Shown: in pieces, positions 52,412-61,610 of the stretch | Layout: the number at the start of each line of letters is the position of its first letter | Numbering within the stretch: position 1 is the stretch's first letter | NCBI RefSeq assembly: GCF_015732185.1 | Contig: NZ_WIQM01000016.1 | Span: forward strand, 310,001 to 374,000 | Direction of reading: 5' to 3' | Length of the DNA stretch: 64,000 bases | Source of the DNA: Pectinatus haikarae | GTDB lineage: Bacteria > Bacillota > Negativicutes > Selenomonadales > Selenomonadaceae | The notes under the pieces: generated by a model | Told to the model about the DNA's origin: nothing | Seen by the model: only the letters and a program-made list of their open reading frames with translations | The model's database searches: none | Translations under genes and position numbers: made by a program

Positions 52412-53410
52412 TTAAAGCATTTCACTGACTATACAAGACCAGCCCTTTCCCTTATAGGCATTATAACCGCGAGAATGCGCATAGCCAAATATTTCTGAAC
52501 GGCCTTTGCTGTCTTCTATATGATAACCATACGTTTCACCGGAAATAGCTTTATTCACTGCCGGTATGCTTTTCAAGCTATTTTTCAGAACATTGGAATG
52601 ATCTTTTGCTGCAATAACAATACCGTCTGCATTAACCACGTAAATTTGTGCCGAAGTCCCGATTTTAGCAGAATCTACTATATCATAAATATAATTCCAA
52701 TTGAAACGTGAAGAAAAATAGCCTATCAGGTTACCTTTGTCATCTAAAACAGGCGAAGTATACGCAACTGTCGGACTGTCAGCTGTAGAAGATATATATA
52801 GCTCTGAGGCCGATATCTTATTCAGTTTCTTTGCGTCGCTGAACCATTCATGCGTATGCATATCCTTCCCTATAGAACTTTGATTAACGGCTGCGGCAAT
52901 AATTTTTCCATCTAAATCCAATATGTAAAGATCGAGATAAACCTCATAAATATCCACAATATTTTTTAAAAATGTGCAGCCGCTCTGGATAATATCCGGA
53001 CTGCCGTCAGACAGACAAAGCTTTACCGGTACGAATTCAGCCCAGGCCTGTGCATCGCAGTTCCGTTCAAAAAGATTTCGTTCTATTTTATCCATAACAT
53101 CATAAGCTACATCGGCTGTACGAACACCCATTACCTCATTAGCTTTATTTACTATATTTTGAATAATAGTATCACTTTCTTTAGTCGATCCAAGACTCTT
53201 TGTGGCAAGTTTTTTTATTTCTTCCGCTACAACGCTGAATCCTCGTCCTGCCTCACCGGCCCTTGCTGCTTCTATTGCAGAATTAAGCGACAGCAGATTG
53301 GTCTGTTTTGCTATACTTTGAATAGATTTATTCACCTTTCCCATTTTCTGTGTTGCTTCTTTCAATTCTGTCAGCAAAATAGATGAATCGATTACCTTAT
53401 CATTTTCCAT
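52412..53410 (-). CDS. Soluble chemoreceptor-like protein: MCP signalling tip then Cache domain
   Basis: A 332-residue protein with an inverted layout. The MCP signalling tip is N-terminal ([20 protein letters not shown], about residues 36-55, then [12 protein letters not shown]). It is followed by a Cache-type sensor (about 125-332) with [36 protein letters not shown] and a second lobe up to KGWSCIVSE. No membrane segment or signal peptide is seen, so it should be cytoplasmic. AAGGGG precedes the ATG. The sensed ligand is unknown. It stands alone, convergent with metY. Confidence 0.78.
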   Translation of the reverse strand: MENDKVIDSSILLTELKEATQKMGKVNKSIQSIAKQTNLLSLNSAIEAARAGEAGRGFSVVAEEIKKLATKSLGSTKESDTIIQNIVNKANEVMGVRTADVAYDVMDKIERNLFERNCDAQAWAEFVPVKLCLSDGSPDIIQSGCTFLKNIVDIYEVYLDLYILDLDGKIIAAAVNQSSIGKDMHTHEWFSDAKKLNKISASELYISSTADSPTVAYTSPVLDDKGNLIGYFSSRFNWNYIYDIVDSAKIGTSAQIYVVNADGIVIAAKDHSNVLKNSLKSIPAVNKAISGETYGYHIEDSKGRSEIFGYAHSRGYNAYKGKGWSCIVSEML

Positions 53411-53654
53411 TCAAATTGCCCCTTTTGCAAAATACCGATTTTTCGATGAATAATCCAATCTATATAATATTTACATTGATGCTTTTTGCAGAGGAATTTA
53501 TATGCAAAATCCCTTCTAAATATAGAAGTATAAAGGAATTTTTTTTCAAAATCAATAAATATTTTAATAAATATTATATTATACTTATTTAGACAAATAT
53601 ATCAATACAAATAAATATCATTAATACTATTTTCACTGGGATTTTTCCTGCAAA

Positions 53655-53698
53655 AATTGCCCTCCATAAGTTGGATTCCAGTCCAGCTTATGGAGGGC
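53655..53698 (-). terminator. Terminator of the SMR efflux genes
   Basis: A 17-bp stem (53659-53675 with 53682-53698, one G-U pair) followed on the minus strand by AATTTTTG. The rest of the 384-base gap 53411-53794 holds no gene that I can support; it is AT-rich. Confidence 0.75.
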
Positions 53699-53794
53699 AG
53701 CTTACCACCAGTATGTTTTTAAATTTACTTTTCGAAAGCTTCGAATTATATTTTGCCGCAGCAATATTCCTTACCAAAACTCCCTATAAATTAC

Positions 53795-54115
53795 TCAATC
53801 CATTGTCTGAATGATTACGATGCCGATTATCATGCACAACAACCCCAGCAAAGCGCTGCTCTTTAATTTTACGTGGTAAAACATAACGTCAAGAATACCG
53901 GTAATAAGCATTCCCGCAGCTCCCCATAATGCATAAGCAATACTGATATCCATTGTTTTTACAGCCTGAGCCAATAGAAAAAACGCGGTAAATATGCAGA
54001 TGACAGCAAAAAATCCATATAATTTACGTTTAAAACCGGCCGAATTTTTCAGCAATATATTGGCTGCAATATCCATTATTACCGCTCCTATCAAAAATAT
54101 AATGCCCTTATTCAT
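53795..54115 (-). CDS. SMR family efflux subunit 2
   Basis: A 106-residue four-helix small multidrug resistance protein from the ATG at 54115 (MNKGIIFLIGAV). It has the family's AYALWGAAGML segment but lacks the membrane-embedded Glu14 found in EmrE (AVIMDIAAN has Asp instead). It overlaps the upstream SMR gene, so the two form a heteromeric pump of the MdtIJ/YkkCD/EbrAB kind. Confidence 0.82.
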   Translation of the reverse strand: MNKGIIFLIGAVIMDIAANILLKNSAGFKRKLYGFFAVICIFTAFFLLAQAVKTMDISIAYALWGAAGMLITGILDVMFYHVKLKSSALLGLLCMIIGIVIIQTMD

Positions 54116-54446
54116 GTTTTTCACCGCATACGGTACCAAAATTCAGCAAAATGATACCAATAAAAATTGCTGAAAAACCCACTATTTTAGCAATTGGCAG
54201 CTTTTCTTCAAATACAGACCAGCCAATAAAGGTTATAGCGGCAAGACCGACGCCCTCCCAAAAAGCATATGCTGTGCTCATAGGTATCCTTGTCACAGCC
54301 TTGGCCAGAAGGAAATAGGAGATACCTATAAAAGAAAAAATAATGCAATACATCATAATCGATTCATCATTGCCAAATTTTTTCATTATCGTAGTACCTG
54401 AAACTTCCGCAATGACAGCAAATATCAGTGCATACCATTGCTTCAT
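54108..54446 (-). CDS. SMR family efflux subunit 1
   Basis: A 112-residue four-helix SMR protein (MKQWYALIFAVIAEVSGTT) with the conserved membrane Glu in FAVIAEVSGT and TAYAFWEGVGLA. It is the first gene of the pair; AAGGGGTTCG precedes the ATG. A possible promoter (TTGGAC, 17 bases, GATACT) lies upstream on the minus strand. No guanidine riboswitch could be recognised there. The 365-base gap 54447-54811 holds only promoters as far as I can see. Confidence 0.85.
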   Translation of the reverse strand: MKQWYALIFAVIAEVSGTTIMKKFGNDESIMMYCIIFSFIGISYFLLAKAVTRIPMSTAYAFWEGVGLAAITFIGWSVFEEKLPIAKIVGFSAIFIGIILLNFGTVCGEKHE

Positions 54447-54811
54447 AATATCGAACCCCTTACATTATCAATACAATCACTATTCTTTACATATATATAG
54501 TATCACACTAAACTATGTACTGTCCAACAGGATTAACGATCAATCTTCTGTACCTATTCCGGACTATCAATGTTTTATGCCTCTGGCTGCATGTTTCCTT
54601 ATATCTCCGCTCATCTGCTCTTGTTTGCTCCTTTATAAAGCCTGAATAGTGTATATATTATTTTATTTGTATATATTATTTTATTATATTAAAATATAAG
54701 TTAAAAGAATATTGATTCTTATACAGTTAGACAAATTTTTCTTCTGTCGCTCGCAGACAGCGGGAAAAATATATTACCCATAAGTTTACATCAGATGGAG
54801 GCCATTACATG

Positions 54812-55717
54812 ATGAATGCAAAATTTAAAGCTTATACAGCTGCGCTCATATATACACTGATCATAGGACTTTCGTTCATGTTCGTAAAAATAGCGCTGCG
54901 TACTGCAGCCCCGGTGGATATATTGGCTGACCGCTTTTCCATCGCTTTTCTGACAGGTTCTCTTATTTTTCTATTCAGCAGGAAAAAAATCCATATTGGT
55001 GTAAAAGATTTTTTTTCTATATTGCCATTGTCACTTCTTTATCCTGTTTTATTTTTCTTCTTTCAAGCCTTTGGTCTTGCATACTCAACATCTGCCGAGG
55101 CGGGAATAATTCAGGCTTGTGTTCCTATTCTTACCCTTCTGCTGGCTATAATCTTCCTTAAAGAATATTCATCTATGCGCGAAAATCTCTTTACGCTGTT
55201 ATCCGTGTCCGGCGTAATATATATATTTATCATGAGCGGAAATAGAGAGCAAAACGGCAATACCCTGGGCATTATCCTTATTTTTCTTTCAACATTGGCC
55301 GCAGCGGCCTACAATGTTTTAGCCAAAAACCTGATAAAAAAATATTCTGCCACTGTTCTTACTTACTTCATGACAGCTTTTGGCATGGTAATATTCAACT
55401 GCGCCGCTTTGATTCAACATACCCTGAATAATACGCCGGTTTCTTATTTTTCCCCTTTTAGGGATAAATATTTTTTCTTTGCCATTTTATATCTTGGTAT
55501 TCTATCTTCGTTCACCAGTGCTTTTCTGTCCAATTACGCACTTGGCAAAATAGATGCTTCAAAAATGAGCTTATTTGCGAATCTCGGTACTTTGATAACA
55601 ATAGCAGCAGGAGTTGTTTTTTTACAAGAACCGTTTCATTATTATCAAGTAATTGGTTCCTTCCCTATTCTAATAGGAGTAGCCGGTGCAAATTATTTTG
55701 CGTCAAAAAAAAAATAA
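54812..55717 (+). CDS. EamA/DMT family transporter
   Basis: A 301-residue ten-helix drug/metabolite transporter with two EamA repeats (about 10-140 and 150-295). ATGATG allows either codon as start; GATGGAGGCC is upstream. The C-terminal repeat contains FTSAFLSNYALGKIDASKMS and VVFLQEPFHYY. Substrate unknown. A Lys-rich end (SKKK) creates a T-run on the opposite strand used by the terminator of hxlR. Confidence 0.83.
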   Translation: MNAKFKAYTAALIYTLIIGLSFMFVKIALRTAAPVDILADRFSIAFLTGSLIFLFSRKKIHIGVKDFFSILPLSLLYPVLFFFFQAFGLAYSTSAEAGIIQACVPILTLLLAIIFLKEYSSMRENLFTLLSVSGVIYIFIMSGNREQNGNTLGIILIFLSTLAAAAYNVLAKNLIKKYSATVLTYFMTAFGMVIFNCAALIQHTLNNTPVSYFSPFRDKYFFFAILYLGILSSFTSAFLSNYALGKIDASKMSLFANLGTLITIAAGVVFLQEPFHYYQVIGSFPILIGVAGANYFASKKK

Positions 55718-55742
55718 GCCTCGCTTTCAGGGCCTATTTCTG
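55706..55742 (-). terminator. Terminator for the HxlR gene (minus strand)
   Basis: AAATA and GCC arms pair with GGC and TATTT across one mismatch, followed on the minus strand by a long T-run (55714-55705) given by the lysine codons of the EamA gene. A second GC-rich hairpin (55851-55880) overlaps the end of the HxlR frame. Confidence 0.55.
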
Positions 55743-55848
55743 TAACTTCATGCCATTTTATTTTTATCCGATGACTAACCCGCTCTAATACTCCCGCTTC
55801 TGCAAGCGGTGAGTAAAGAGCGGCTAAGTCCCTGGATAATTTTGACTA

Positions 55849-56196
55849 CTATTCAGGCGGCGTCAAAGCGCCGTCTGAATTAACTCTCCATTTATATTCT
55901 TCTCCCCAGTTATACATAGCCTTTAGGACAGGATCAAGACTATAACCTGTTTCTGTAAGAGTATATTCAACATGCGGCGGCACTTCGGCAAAAACCTTAC
56001 GATTGACAAGTCCTGTTTCTTCCATGGACCGCAAGTTTGCCGTTAATACTTTTTGCGATATATTGCCAATAGATTTTTTCAACTGACCAAATCTTTTTGT
56101 ACCGCTTAAAAGATCACGTATTATTAGAATTTTCCAACGGTCGCTTATCAGCATTAAAGTAGTTTCTACCGGACAAGCCGGTAATATTTTTTTCAT
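55849..56196 (-). CDS. HxlR family transcriptional regulator
   Basis: A 115-residue winged-helix regulator from the ATG at 56196 (CAAGGAGAAAAACGG before it). It starts MKKILPACPVETTLMLISDRW (family pattern CPVE...LxxIxxxW with one N-terminal Cys, C8), then GTKRFGQLKKSIGNISQKVLT (GTKRFGQLKK, SIGNISQKVLT). Members with an N-terminal Cys often sense electrophiles or oxidants. It is divergent from an oxidoreductase pair, with a palindrome between. Confidence 0.87.
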   Translation of the reverse strand: MKKILPACPVETTLMLISDRWKILIIRDLLSGTKRFGQLKKSIGNISQKVLTANLRSMEETGLVNRKVFAEVPPHVEYTLTETGYSLDPVLKAMYNWGEEYKWRVNSDGALTPPE

Positions 56197-56235
56197 AACC
56201 GTTTTTCTCCTTGCAGTTATTAATAGTTTCATTTT

Positions 56236-56250
56236 AGTAACTATGTTACT
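56236..56250. promoter_or_regulatory. Probable HxlR operator
   Basis: AGTAAC-tat-GTTACT is a perfect palindrome in the gap between hxlR and the reductase pair, with a partial repeat (TTACTTTACTA) nearby. It is in a good place to control both directions. Confidence 0.5.
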
Positions 56251-56336
56251 CTAAGGTGCTTACTTTACTATTATTCCTTATGGCTGTATTATAAACCTAT
56301 AGAAGAAAAAACACAATTTTAATTGGAGGTATTATC

Positions 56337-56963
56337 ATGAAAATCGGTATTATCGGTGCCAACGGAAAGGCCGGACGCTTAATTGTGAAAGAAGCTCTGA
56401 GCAGAGACCTTGATGTCACAGCAATCGTTCGCCATGAAAACAAAAGTGACGCTGTTAAGGCAATACAAAAGGACTTATTTGATTTAAGCTATGATGATTT
56501 AAAAGCCTTTGATGTGATCATTGACGCAGTCGGCACCACCTCGGAAAATGCTGCACAGCATATAACGTCCCTAAAGCATCTGGCTGATGTTCTAAAGGAA
56601 AAGCCTAATCGTCTGCTCATTATCGGCGGGGCAGGCAGTCTTTATACCAATGCTGAGCATACTTTAAAGCTTATCGACGCACCGGATTTTCCTGATTCTT
56701 TCAAACCTGTAGCTTCAAGCATGAGTCAAGCCCTGGACAATCTGCGTAAGATAAGTGATGTGAACTGGACTTTCATAAGTCCCGCAGCTGATTTTCGTTA
56801 TGATGGTGCGCGAACCGGCAGTTATATTTTAGCAGGCGAAGAATTTACCGTTAATTCTAAAGGCGAAAGTATTTTAAGCTATGCTGATTATGCCATTGCC
56901 ATGATTGATGAAGCTGTGAAGGGCAACCATATACGGCAGAGAATCTCTGTTGTTGGTAAATAA
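56337..56963 (+). CDS. NAD(P)-binding atypical SDR protein (YwnB-like)
   Basis: A 208-residue Rossmann protein with GIIGANGKAGRLIVKEA at the N-terminus and LLIIGGAGSLY later; it lacks the classical SDR Tyr-x3-Lys. The fold is that of NAD(P)H-binding proteins such as YwnB. It likely acts as an HxlR-controlled stress reductase. TTGGAGGTATTATC precedes the ATG and the nitroreductase follows 22 bases later. Confidence 0.8.
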   Translation: MKIGIIGANGKAGRLIVKEALSRDLDVTAIVRHENKSDAVKAIQKDLFDLSYDDLKAFDVIIDAVGTTSENAAQHITSLKHLADVLKEKPNRLLIIGGAGSLYTNAEHTLKLIDAPDFPDSFKPVASSMSQALDNLRKISDVNWTFISPAADFRYDGARTGSYILAGEEFTVNSKGESILSYADYAIAMIDEAVKGNHIRQRISVVGK

Positions 56964-56985
56964 GTATTAAAAGGACGTGTCCATT

Positions 56986-57723
56986 ATGAAGGATGTTATT
57001 GAAACTATAAAAAATCATCGCTCTATACGTCATTATCTGGACAAACCAATTCCTGACGCGGTGCTGAATGAAATTTTACAGGCAGCTCAGTCTATGCCGA
57101 CATCCATAAACGGGCAGCAGCTTTCACTTATCGTGATAAAGGATAAAAATAAACGCCAAAAAATTGCTCACCTTACCGGTGATCAGCCCTGGATAGCGCA
57201 GGCTCCCGTTTTAGTCATTTTTACTGCCGATTTTTATCGCTCAGATTTGGCTTGCAGGAAGAACGGACAAAGGCAAGTGATTCATGAAAGCGTGGAAGGA
57301 ACATTGGTAGGTGCTGTCGATGCGGGCATAGCTATGGGAGCAGCGATCATCGCAGCGGAGTCACTGGGATTGGGCATTGTTCCTATCGGCGCAGTGCGGC
57401 GTGATCCCGCACAAATGATCAACCTGCTTGAACTTCCCCCATATACTTATCCGTTAGTCGGACTTGTCATCGGTTATCCTGCCGATCCATCCGCTTTAAA
57501 ACCGCGCTTTCCGTCCGGTACATTTGTTCATGAGGAAGTATATCAGAAAGACGGTGTACAAAATGCCATTGACGAATACGATAAAAAAATGGAAGACTAT
57601 TACAAAGAGCGCGGCGACAAACAAACTGACTGGAGTTCACAGGTAACCGGTGCCTATAAGCAGGTCTACTTTCCCCAAGTTTATCCGACAATGAAAAAGC
57701 AAGGTTTTTTAAACGATAAATAA
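56986..57723 (+). CDS. Nitroreductase family protein (NfsA-like)
   Basis: A 245-residue FMN-dependent nitroreductase. It starts MKDVIETIKNHRSIRHYLDK, with the NHRSIR FMN-binding motif, AAQSMPTSINGQQ, and VGLVIGYPAD in the C-terminal half. The length and the long C-terminal extension fit NfsA/FRP. Substrates may include quinones or nitro compounds; the pairing with the SDR gene and HxlR suggests defence against electrophiles. Confidence 0.85.
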   Translation: MKDVIETIKNHRSIRHYLDKPIPDAVLNEILQAAQSMPTSINGQQLSLIVIKDKNKRQKIAHLTGDQPWIAQAPVLVIFTADFYRSDLACRKNGQRQVIHESVEGTLVGAVDAGIAMGAAIIAAESLGLGIVPIGAVRRDPAQMINLLELPPYTYPLVGLVIGYPADPSALKPRFPSGTFVHEEVYQKDGVQNAIDEYDKKMEDYYKERGDKQTDWSSQVTGAYKQVYFPQVYPTMKKQGFLNDK

Positions 57724-57740
57724 ATAAAATAATAATTTGA

Positions 57741-57773
57741 ACAAAAAAGGAGCCCAAACGGCTCCTTTTTTGT
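57741..57773. terminator. Bidirectional terminator
   Basis: ACAAAAAAGGAGCC (57741-57754) pairs with GGCTCCTTTTTTGT (57760-57773) across a 5-base loop, giving T-runs on both strands between convergent genes. Confidence 0.88.
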
Positions 57774-57786
57774 CATATCAGAAAAA

Positions 57787-57996
57787 TCAATCCCAACAAT
57801 TATAGACACCATCTTTATCCCCACCTGCTCTGCCGTATCCGCCGCAGAACTGGCTGCCCTGATCTGATGCAGCTGCAGATGAAACAGCAGCATTATTTGC
57901 ATCTGTACCGGACTCGGCTGCTGCAAACGCCGTAAATGAAAAAGCTGTTATTGCCAGCGCAGCAGATAAAGAAATTAACATTTTTTTACTCTTCAT
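57787..57996 (-). CDS. Small exported protein of unknown function
   Basis: A 69-residue protein from the ATG at 57996 (GGGAGGTTTTATT before it). A signal peptide (MKSKKMLISLSAALAITAFS and FTAFA, cut after AFA) is followed by an Ala/Ser-rich linker and a short end FCGGYGRAGG...YNCWD with two cysteines that could form a disulfide. No family is recognised. Confidence 0.65.
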   Translation of the reverse strand: MKSKKMLISLSAALAITAFSFTAFAAAESGTDANNAAVSSAAASDQGSQFCGGYGRAGGDKDGVYNCWD

Positions 57997-58306
57997 AATA
58001 AAACCTCCCGCCAATTTAGATGAAGAAAGTAAATAATAACTTTTCCTAAAATAATGGTAGCAATAAATTATGACAAAACTATGACAGAAACTATTTTATC
58101 TGTGTACATTCTTTATAATTTATTTACCTGATACATGTGCATCATCTTCAAAACTTAATCTATTTTTATGAATTTATTATTTTTGGTTACCCAAAAATAA
58201 GCATTAGTAAACATTGACAAAATTTATATAATTTATTATAATTACCCATATTAATTTGATCATATATTATTTATAATATATTGTTGATTCAAACGGAGAG
58301 AATAAA

Positions 58307-58672
58307 ATGGCAATTGCTAAAAATACAACGGCATTATCAAAAATAAATAGCGGTACTATGAAAATTATTACAAAACTGCTGAAGGACGTTTTTCACGGAG
58401 AAATTACCTTAATAGTGCAGAATTCCTGCTTGATTCAAGTGGAAAGAAACGAAAAGATTCGTTTGGCTGATATCGCCAAATATGATCAGTACGCTGCAAA
58501 GGCTACTCTTACAAACTATGATTCTATATGTAAAAAAATTCAGCAGGAGTTTAGCAGCTTGGAATATGGAAATATCGTCATAATAATAAAATCCGGGCGA
58601 GTAGTACAGGTTGAACGAACGGAAAAGCATCGTTTTCAGGGTTTTACAGGAATGGACGGCGAAGGTATTTAA
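58307..58672 (+). CDS. YezD-like (DUF2292) protein with two repeats
   Basis: A 121-residue protein with two copies of the short YezD-like unit: about residues 17-52 (HGEITLIVQNSCLIQVERNEK) given as HGEITLIVQN and LIQVERNEK, and 72-110 (YGNIVIIIKSGRVVQVERTEK) given as YGNIVIIIKSG and RVVQVERTEK. The usual family protein has one unit of about 50-60 residues. Function is unknown. GGAGAG precedes the ATG in an AT-rich leader. Confidence 0.65.
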   Translation: MAIAKNTTALSKINSGTMKIITKLLKDVFHGEITLIVQNSCLIQVERNEKIRLADIAKYDQYAAKATLTNYDSICKKIQQEFSSLEYGNIVIIIKSGRVVQVERTEKHRFQGFTGMDGEGI

Positions 58673-58738
58673 AATTTGCTATATATAAAGGAAGCCGTCG
58701 GCTGAACAGCCGACGGCTTCCTTTATATATAGCAAATT
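58673..58738. terminator. Very long perfect bidirectional hairpin
   Basis: A 31-bp perfect inverted repeat (58673-58703 and 58708-58738) with a 4-base loop, between the convergent YezD-like and LevR-type genes. The GC-rich centre and AT-rich base suit termination in both directions. Confidence 0.8.
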
Positions 58739-58774
58739 CATCCATGTCCAAGACGGTCCAAGAAGATATCGATA

Positions 58775-61492
58775 TTATATCATGGACGCAATATAAGACA
58801 GTTCATCATTGTTCAGATCAATTCGAAGTATTCTCCCAAATACAAGCGATGCTTCCTTCACCTTAGCCAATTTTAACGGGTCGATCGTTCCCGCGAGATC
58901 GCTGTTATATTTTATATCGTTATGTGTCACCTGCCGTTCCAGCGCACACCCTGTATGAACAACTATCTTCAATTTTTGAGCATTTGAAAACTCCGTGCCA
59001 AAACTTTTCTCCAGTTTTTCAGTAAATTCCATCAATAAATTAATTACTTTATCCGGATTCAGATATAAAAGTATTTCATTCAATGAATCAGCGCATAAAT
59101 GACGCAGGACCACATTGCCATTTTCTGTACCCTGCGGAACAAAACCAGTCCCCGGCAGCTGGCATAACAACGCGTTATCCTTGCCGCTCAATATCGTTTC
59201 CAAGGGAATAAAGGGAGCCTCTATCTGTGGATCCATAATACCGACTGAAGCCAGTATATTATATTTCTCCGATAATTTTTTTATATTTTCCTTCATATCA
59301 TATATGCTTATGGGTATTATTTTAACATGCATAATTCCTGCATTGAGTAAAATATCCCGGATCATCTGTTTGAGTTTTTCGGCAGTTCCCTCACCGGAGC
59401 TGCAAATAGTAACTATTATGTCGTTTTTTTCATTGTTTGACAGAATGGTACTGTCATCATACCCGCCGAAAGATTTCAATGAATCACAAACCGCCTGCAG
59501 CGTAATTCCTGCCATATCCACTTTGCGCATTGCTTCCAATACCAACGGAGTAGTAACCATGCTGATAGTCATTACCGATATATTAAGCTTTTCCTGTATC
59601 AGCGGCCCAAAATTGCATAAGGATCCCATATCCGCCATAAGCAGCAGCCCCTGACTGCAATTGATATGCCGCAATTTTTCTACTATGCGGTCAAGCATTT
59701 CATTAGGCCGGCATTCAAGGGGCATATCAAACGCAACAAGCTTCACTTTTGTTGCACTGAATAATTTGCGGGCAACATCACAAACAGAACTGGCTGTATA
59801 ATTTCCATGCATCGCAACAGCAATAACAATTTTATCCGTTATATCTTCCTGCTTTAAAGACTGTAAAAGCATAGCAAAATATTCCGTTTCTGAGACAGCG
59901 ATCTTGATATTATAATGATCTTCAATCATTTTTTTGATTTCCTGTGCCAGCTCGAACTCCAACGTAGAAGTATTTACCACCCCTGACAAAGAATTACGAA
60001 ATTGCTTTTTTTCTTTATTACGAGCAAATAAAGCACTTAAATGCAAGCCAAACGCATATAAAAATCTTTCCTTAGATATCAGATTTATTTTATCAGCCAC
60101 TATATCAGCTACCTGCTGCGTAAAATCCACCATATCCGCATCGATTATTTTCAAAAGACGGTCATGCACGGATAATGTAACATTCTGTTTTTGTTTTATA
60201 TAAAAATCCTTTAAATACGCATTAACATCAGCGATCATTACCTGCTGCACTACATCATCCGCAATTCCTTCACCCTTTAAAATTTTCACCTTATTTTCTA
60301 CCATTTGATAAAGATTGAATTTCTCATCTTCAGCCTCTTTAGGCAGTTTTCCCTTGCTGTCAGGAGTAACATAAAACTCATTGCCTATTGTCGCCGAAAT
60401 AGCGGCCATATCCTGTCTTTTAGTGCTCATAGCCAATATACCGGACTTTATTTGCTGCGGCAGTATATGATAATCTATTTCTATATATTTGCGGTTTTTT
60501 ATATTGAGCAGCCCTTGCGCGCATAACAGCCTTATGTTGGATTCAAGCTGTCCGACATTTCCCGGGCCTATATTTCCGATCAAAGCCTTTATTGCGTCAC
60601 CGCTTACCTTTATCGGTCTTTTTATGCAGCGCGATTCTTTTAAGAACAGCAGCTTTGTAATTTCCAGCTTTTCTTCTATAGGCCGTTCAGATAACGGTGG
60701 TATTTCAATAATATTCGGTATTCTCCGTTTGAATGTTCTCGTCAGCACAGAATCGGGATCTTCTGTTGTCGCGCAGACAATAAGCACACGTGCTTTTCTT
60801 TCCCGCTTTGTTTCTCCCAATCTGTTGAAGGTGCCCGTATCCATAAAATAGAATATCATTTCCTGCCCCTCCGGCGGCAGGCGATGAACTTCGTCAAGGA
60901 AAAGTACGCCCTCATCAGCTGATTCCATCAAACCGACAGCACTGGTATCCGCTCCGGTAAAAGCACCTTTAATGTGACCAAAAATATGTGATATCAAAAG
61001 TTGAGAATTATTGTAATAATCAGCGCAGTTGAATGTTACAAAAGGGGCATTCTGCTTAAATCGCCCTGCCTCTCTTCCATATTCAAACATCATGTGGGCG
61101 AACAAAGTTTTTCCCACACCGGTCTGTCCCAAAATAAGAGTGTGGAGCCCGTCAGGTGGATATATTATAGCTGCTTTGGCTTGATCAATCTGTGCATTCA
61201 GGCTTGCTCCCACAAACTTACTGAATACATTGGTCCGTTCATCATTCCCCTTTACTTTTATTTTTTTCAGAGAATCTTTTACTTTACCGTCATTATAGAA
61301 ATATAATACAGGTCTTCCCCTTGATTTTTCTATTTTTTTTTGTCTATAAAGTTCATTCAGCTCACGACTTACATTGCTGCGCAGAATATTTAAATGCTGC
61401 GCGATCTGAACAGCTGTTAGTCCTCTCTCCCTCAATGCACCCGTTTCATAAAGCTGTCTCATATAGGCATAAATTCGTTCGATACGTTTCAT
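58775..61492 (-). CDS. LevR-type sigma-54-dependent transcriptional activator with PRD and EIIA domains
   Basis: A 905-residue regulator. Order: N-terminal helix-turn-helix (about 1-65), AAA+ sigma-54 interaction domain (about 85-340) with Walker A GQTGVGKT (122-129), GAFTGA (176-181) and Walker B GVLFLDE (195-201), then a PRD (about 430-540), an EIIA-Man-like domain (about 560-690, AVAMHGNYTASSV), an EIIB-like stretch (TICSSGEGTAEKL) and a second PRD (about 800-905). Such activators switch on sugar PTS operons under control of PTS phosphorylation. No PTS operon is in the window, so the target lies elsewhere. Confidence 0.88.
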   Translation of the reverse strand: MKRIERIYAYMRQLYETGALRERGLTAVQIAQHLNILRSNVSRELNELYRQKKIEKSRGRPVLYFYNDGKVKDSLKKIKVKGNDERTNVFSKFVGASLNAQIDQAKAAIIYPPDGLHTLILGQTGVGKTLFAHMMFEYGREAGRFKQNAPFVTFNCADYYNNSQLLISHIFGHIKGAFTGADTSAVGLMESADEGVLFLDEVHRLPPEGQEMIFYFMDTGTFNRLGETKRERKARVLIVCATTEDPDSVLTRTFKRRIPNIIEIPPLSERPIEEKLEITKLLFLKESRCIKRPIKVSGDAIKALIGNIGPGNVGQLESNIRLLCAQGLLNIKNRKYIEIDYHILPQQIKSGILAMSTKRQDMAAISATIGNEFYVTPDSKGKLPKEAEDEKFNLYQMVENKVKILKGEGIADDVVQQVMIADVNAYLKDFYIKQKQNVTLSVHDRLLKIIDADMVDFTQQVADIVADKINLISKERFLYAFGLHLSALFARNKEKKQFRNSLSGVVNTSTLEFELAQEIKKMIEDHYNIKIAVSETEYFAMLLQSLKQEDITDKIVIAVAMHGNYTASSVCDVARKLFSATKVKLVAFDMPLECRPNEMLDRIVEKLRHINCSQGLLLMADMGSLCNFGPLIQEKLNISVMTISMVTTPLVLEAMRKVDMAGITLQAVCDSLKSFGGYDDSTILSNNEKNDIIVTICSSGEGTAEKLKQMIRDILLNAGIMHVKIIPISIYDMKENIKKLSEKYNILASVGIMDPQIEAPFIPLETILSGKDNALLCQLPGTGFVPQGTENGNVVLRHLCADSLNEILLYLNPDKVINLLMEFTEKLEKSFGTEFSNAQKLKIVVHTGCALERQVTHNDIKYNSDLAGTIDPLKLAKVKEASLVFGRILRIDLNNDELSYIASMI

Positions 61493-61610
61493 AATGTAAA
61501 CTCCAATATAATTATTTTGTGCCTTCTTCCAAAATAAACACCGTGAAATAAGTTGTTTAATGTAAAATGACCTGCAAAAAATTTCATCAACATTTTGATA
61601 AAAGTTTTAT

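Noticed and set aside
54447-54560. Guanidine (mini-ykkC) riboswitch before the SMR pair
   Set aside because: The two short ACGR hairpins of that class are not present in the leader.
54720-54780. A fourth TGTCG-N6 type operator before the EamA gene (CTGTCGCTCGCAGACAG)
   Set aside because: The right half reads GACAG, not CGACA, and no -10 box lies at the required distance.
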